52,552 nt of DNA from Gammaproteobacteria bacterium. GTDB taxonomy: Bacteria; Pseudomonadota; Gammaproteobacteria; Pseudomonadales; Cellvibrionaceae. A program made the position numbers and the translations under genes. The first letter of the stretch is position 1. Each line of letters starts with the position of its first letter. The stretch spans positions 1 through 52,552 of the forward strand of contig JAHZJJ010000074.1 of assembly GCA_022600975.1 (NCBI GenBank). The letters run 5' to 3'. The notes below the pieces were generated by a model. The model made no database searches and had not been told where the DNA came from. It worked only from the letters and a program-made list of their open reading frames with translations. This document shows positions 49,165-52,552 of this stretch, piece by piece.

Positions 49165-50280
49165 TCACTGCTTTTGTGGCGGCTCAATACCAACCCACAG
49201 TGGAGTACCGGCAACGATTTTAAGATCGAACTGCCGGTACTGCCCATTAAAAACGGCATAGGGGCCTATTAAAGCTTCATCAATATCTGGAATCGAGAAT
49301 ATCATTAAGTCATCGTAACGATGCTCAACGCCGCTGGGGCAAACACCAGCAATATTATCGCTCGGGCGATAAGCACATAAAGTAGATGATTGCGCTGATG
49401 AAGGCGGACAGACACAGTAACCCTCCCCCGATATATTTTCGGCACAATTGCCGATATCACCTGGAAAGCGAACAGTATTGACCCGGTTTTCTGCAAAAAA
49501 ACGGTTTGACGTCTGAGTTGATAGGTTACCAGTACAGATATTGATACGGCTATTCGCCTGAAGATCGACGATGCGTTGAATCCTGACCAACTCAGTGGCC
49601 GAAGCGCAACGGTCATTCGCCACACAGGGGCGGTCATCACTACTGCTGGGAATAAACGCATACTGCGCACTCGAAGAAACCACACAGGAAAATAATCGAC
49701 TATCACGGCGGCGCAAACCTTCCGTTTCTCCACCGAGAGCATTCACCTGTTGTATGTAATCGCAGCTACCATTATTGAGCGCCGTAGTAAAATTAAAAGG
49801 CGGTGCAATCTCTATATCCTTGCGCTTAATCGCCACCTTATAGTGGTCGCCCAGTTCCTCAAAAATTGCATTTTCAAGCGCCTCGCTGGCACGGGAAAAA
49901 TTAGTCGTATCCCACGGCAACGGCTGATAAGAAAGGGTACAACGATTGATTTTCGCCTGCTGTAAAATAATTTTAAAATTTCCCACAGGATCGCTAGGAT
50001 ACTGGGTCGTTTGCGGGTCGGGCAAACAATCGGCCTGATTAACAAAAATTTCATAAGAAGGGGTGCCCTGAGGAACTGCAAAATAGCTGGGGTCGGCCAA
50101 AACCTGCTGATATCGCCCGCTTCGCAATACCCGCACCCAAGCCGCGTCTATTGCCTGAATAAGCTGCCGCTGGCCTTTTGCGATGGTACTCTCGATAGCA
50201 TTTTCTTCTGCCATGAGCGTAGTTGCCACCAGTGAAAATAACGAAAGTGCCGCTGTTACCCATAAACGTTTGAATTGCAT
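49165..50280 (-). CDS. Periplasmic protein, possibly solute-binding-protein-like, with Cys-rich insert
   Basis: Signal peptide MQFKRLWVTAALSLFSLVATTLMAEE; AIDAAWVRVLRSGRYQQVL resembles SBP_bac_3 helices; many paired Cys residues. Confidence 0.55.
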   Translation of the reverse strand: MQFKRLWVTAALSLFSLVATTLMAEENAIESTIAKGQRQLIQAIDAAWVRVLRSGRYQQVLADPSYFAVPQGTPSYEIFVNQADCLPDPQTTQYPSDPVGNFKIILQQAKINRCTLSYQPLPWDTTNFSRASEALENAIFEELGDHYKVAIKRKDIEIAPPFNFTTALNNGSCDYIQQVNALGGETEGLRRRDSRLFSCVVSSSAQYAFIPSSSDDRPCVANDRCASATELVRIQRIVDLQANSRINICTGNLSTQTSNRFFAENRVNTVRFPGDIGNCAENISGEGYCVCPPSSAQSSTLCAYRPSDNIAGVCPSGVEHRYDDLMIFSIPDIDEALIGPYAVFNGQYRQFDLKIVAGTPLWVGIEPPQKQ

Positions 50281-50770
50281 AGCTAACTCCTAAATTTATT
50301 TTAATGAAATTTAAATGCCAAAAGCTTTATTAGAAATACATTAACTCTGCACAACTTCTGTTCTCACTACCCACCTACCTCCTTGAAAAACTGATGCCTT
50401 TATATATACCATCAGTTAGTAAACGCTTGCCGGGCTATTGCTGATACCACAACGCCCATTATCATCATTTTAATAGAGTGCACAGTTGCAAAAAGCACTG
50501 CGTGACGTTAAATCAAACCTCACATAAAAACTTTTGCCAATAAAACCACCCTAAATTTAAAAATACAGACCTCCTGTTCTCGGAAGATTTGCCAAAGTAA
50601 CTTTTGTCGATTACAAGCGGATTCCAATCTAATAATTGCCTTAAACCCCCTATCCACCAATAAAATCTCTAGCAGCCCCAATCCAAGTCTCAGACTCTGC
50701 GTTATAGCAATAAAAATCATCGCACCATTGGATTGACAATATCACGACACAATCATGGTACAATGGGCAA

Positions 50771-52279
50771 TTGTCTAGCCATTTTTGGAGTATGCATTTG
50801 ATCGCTAAGTTCTTTCGTCGCAACGCTGGCGAGCCTGATGGCCATGCGGTCACTACCGACAACCCCGGCTCCAACAACCAATCTGATAATAAATCCGGCG
50901 ACAACCCCCGATCTCGCAACACCAATCAAAAAGGGCGCTCACCCAATCGCAACCGCTGCCAATCCACCACACCCTGGTCGCTTGAGCAATTTCCGGTAGC
51001 CGAGCTGCCCGATCAAGTACGATTTCACGATCTCGATCTGCCATTGCCACTAATGCACGCTATTGCCGACTTAAGCTTCCAATATTGCTCGCCAATTCAA
51101 GGGCGTACGCTGCCACACACCCTCAATGGCCACGATTTGGTGGGTAAGGCACAAACTGGCACTGGAAAAACTGCCGCTTTTTTGGTCACCATTATTGACG
51201 CACTGCTAAAAAACCCCCTTAAAGAGCAGCCCTATGCCGGTGAGGCTCGCGCATTAATCATCGCACCTACCCGCGAGTTAGTAATGCAAATTGCCGAGGA
51301 TGCCAAGCATCTGTGCAAATATACTGAGTTAGAAATCCATACTTTGGTAGGCGGCATGGATTATCAAAAGCAACAGCGCAAGCTGAATGAGCGCCTCGTG
51401 GACATTCTGGTTGCCACCCCCGGACGGTTACTGGATTTTGCCAGCAATCAAGACTGTTATCTCGATCAGGTGGAAATACTAGTAATTGATGAAGCCGATC
51501 GTATGCTGGATATGGGATTCATTCCCCAGGTACGCCGTATTGTGCGCCAAACGCCGAGCAAAGATTATCGCCAGACTATGTTTTTCTCAGCGACCTTTAC
51601 ACCCGAAGTCGAATCCCTTGTCGCTCAATGGACTCAGAGTCCAATTACAATTGAAATAGAACCGGAACGAGTGGCCACTGAAAGCGTAGAACAGCATGTA
51701 TACTTAGCCGCAAGCGATGAAAAATTTACCCTTCTCTACAACATCTTGAAAAGTGCTGAGGTTGAAAGCCTGATTGTTTTCGCCAATCGCCGCGACCAAT
51801 GCCGACGCCTACACGAAAACCTCACAGCCCACGGTTTCAAAGCCGGCCTGCTCTCCGGAGAGATCGCTCAAAACAAGCGTGTGAGTACCCTTGAGGCCTT
51901 TAAAAAGGGCGCCATCAAAGTACTGGTAGCAACGGACGTTGCCGGGCGCGGAATTCATATCGACGGCATCAGCCATGTAGTTAACTTTACTCTGCCAGAA
52001 GAGCCCGAAGATTATGTGCACCGCATTGGCCGCACCGGTCGCGCAGGTAAAACTGGCACTTCAATCAGCTTCGCCTGCGAAGACGATGCCATGCATATAG
52101 AGCCGATTCAGAAACTATTGGGCAGCCCCCTTAAATGCGAACAACCTCCGCTAGCCTTACTTCAAAAACCGCCCCAGGTGCAAATTCAACGCCATCGCAG
52201 CGAAAATGACCGCCGCGGCGACAGACAAAACCGCTCCCGTAACAGCGGAAGCCGCGGGCCCTACCGCCAACGTCGCTAA
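50771..52279 (+). CDS. rhlB: DEAD-box ATP-dependent RNA helicase (RhlB-like)
   Basis: [68 protein letters not shown]; basic C-terminal tail. True start probably 50792 or slightly downstream. Confidence 0.9.
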   Translation: MSSHFWSMHLIAKFFRRNAGEPDGHAVTTDNPGSNNQSDNKSGDNPRSRNTNQKGRSPNRNRCQSTTPWSLEQFPVAELPDQVRFHDLDLPLPLMHAIADLSFQYCSPIQGRTLPHTLNGHDLVGKAQTGTGKTAAFLVTIIDALLKNPLKEQPYAGEARALIIAPTRELVMQIAEDAKHLCKYTELEIHTLVGGMDYQKQQRKLNERLVDILVATPGRLLDFASNQDCYLDQVEILVIDEADRMLDMGFIPQVRRIVRQTPSKDYRQTMFFSATFTPEVESLVAQWTQSPITIEIEPERVATESVEQHVYLAASDEKFTLLYNILKSAEVESLIVFANRRDQCRRLHENLTAHGFKAGLLSGEIAQNKRVSTLEAFKKGAIKVLVATDVAGRGIHIDGISHVVNFTLPEEPEDYVHRIGRTGRAGKTGTSISFACEDDAMHIEPIQKLLGSPLKCEQPPLALLQKPPQVQIQRHRSENDRRGDRQNRSRNSGSRGPYRQRR

Positions 52280-52285
52280 TCAAGA

Positions 52286-52310
52286 CCCCTGAAATCAGGA
52301 TTACAGGGGG
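52286..52310 (+). terminator. Weak hairpin after the DEAD-box helicase gene
   Basis: cccctg...caggggg stem just after the stop; no strong T-run. Confidence 0.35.
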
Positions 52311-52552
52311 TTACTAAAAAGTCAATCTTAGCGCGTAGCGGTCAGCTATTCCCGCTACTTGTACTCGGCAAATAGCATTACGGATAACTATATTCAAACC
52401 AAAAGTCACCTGCCAGACCTAAAAGACCGGGATAGAGTTATTATCAATATATGCAACACACTACACAGAAACGTTATTCAAGCCAACATTTGATCATTCT
52501 CGACCCATTATGACGTATCAGGAGATAATATTGATTTTTTAAACCCGTAAGC

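Overview
This 52.5 kb gammaproteobacterial chromosome segment is mostly well-ordered housekeeping DNA, with a decayed accessory region at the left (about 0.6-7.5 kb). Housekeeping blocks: hemA-prfA-prmC (-); a TPR lipoprotein gene, lolB, ispE, tRNA-Gln, prs, rplY, pth, ychF (+); three further tRNAs (Met, Gln, Arg); a TetR-controlled acyl-CoA carboxylase/acyl-CoA dehydrogenase cluster; a SNF2 helicase + SWIM/HTH protein pair; yciH/SUI1; pckA, hslO, a trypsin/PDZ protease, hslR, yrfG-like, a YhhN protein, cysK, cysQ; an RND efflux pair; MATE, DoxX and a DEAD-box RNA helicase. The most interesting region is about 0.79-5.54 kb. It reads as a small fossil integron: a truncated integrase N-terminus on the minus strand, divergent from a run of plus-strand cassette-like genes. 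One almost complete attC-like site (4285-4399) and a degenerate relative (about 3529-3624) separate these genes. A 40-bp repeat follows the stop codons of two cassettes; the first copy is continuous with about 640 bp of non-coding sequence. To the right are a ~75 bp direct repeat flanking 1.4 kb, a small protein with a possible divergent CsrA-like N-terminus, and a frameshifted IS1595-like transposase remnant abutting prmC. The window also starts inside a YadA-type trimeric autotransporter gene that the ORF track misses. All family assignments come from reading the translations; no database search was run.
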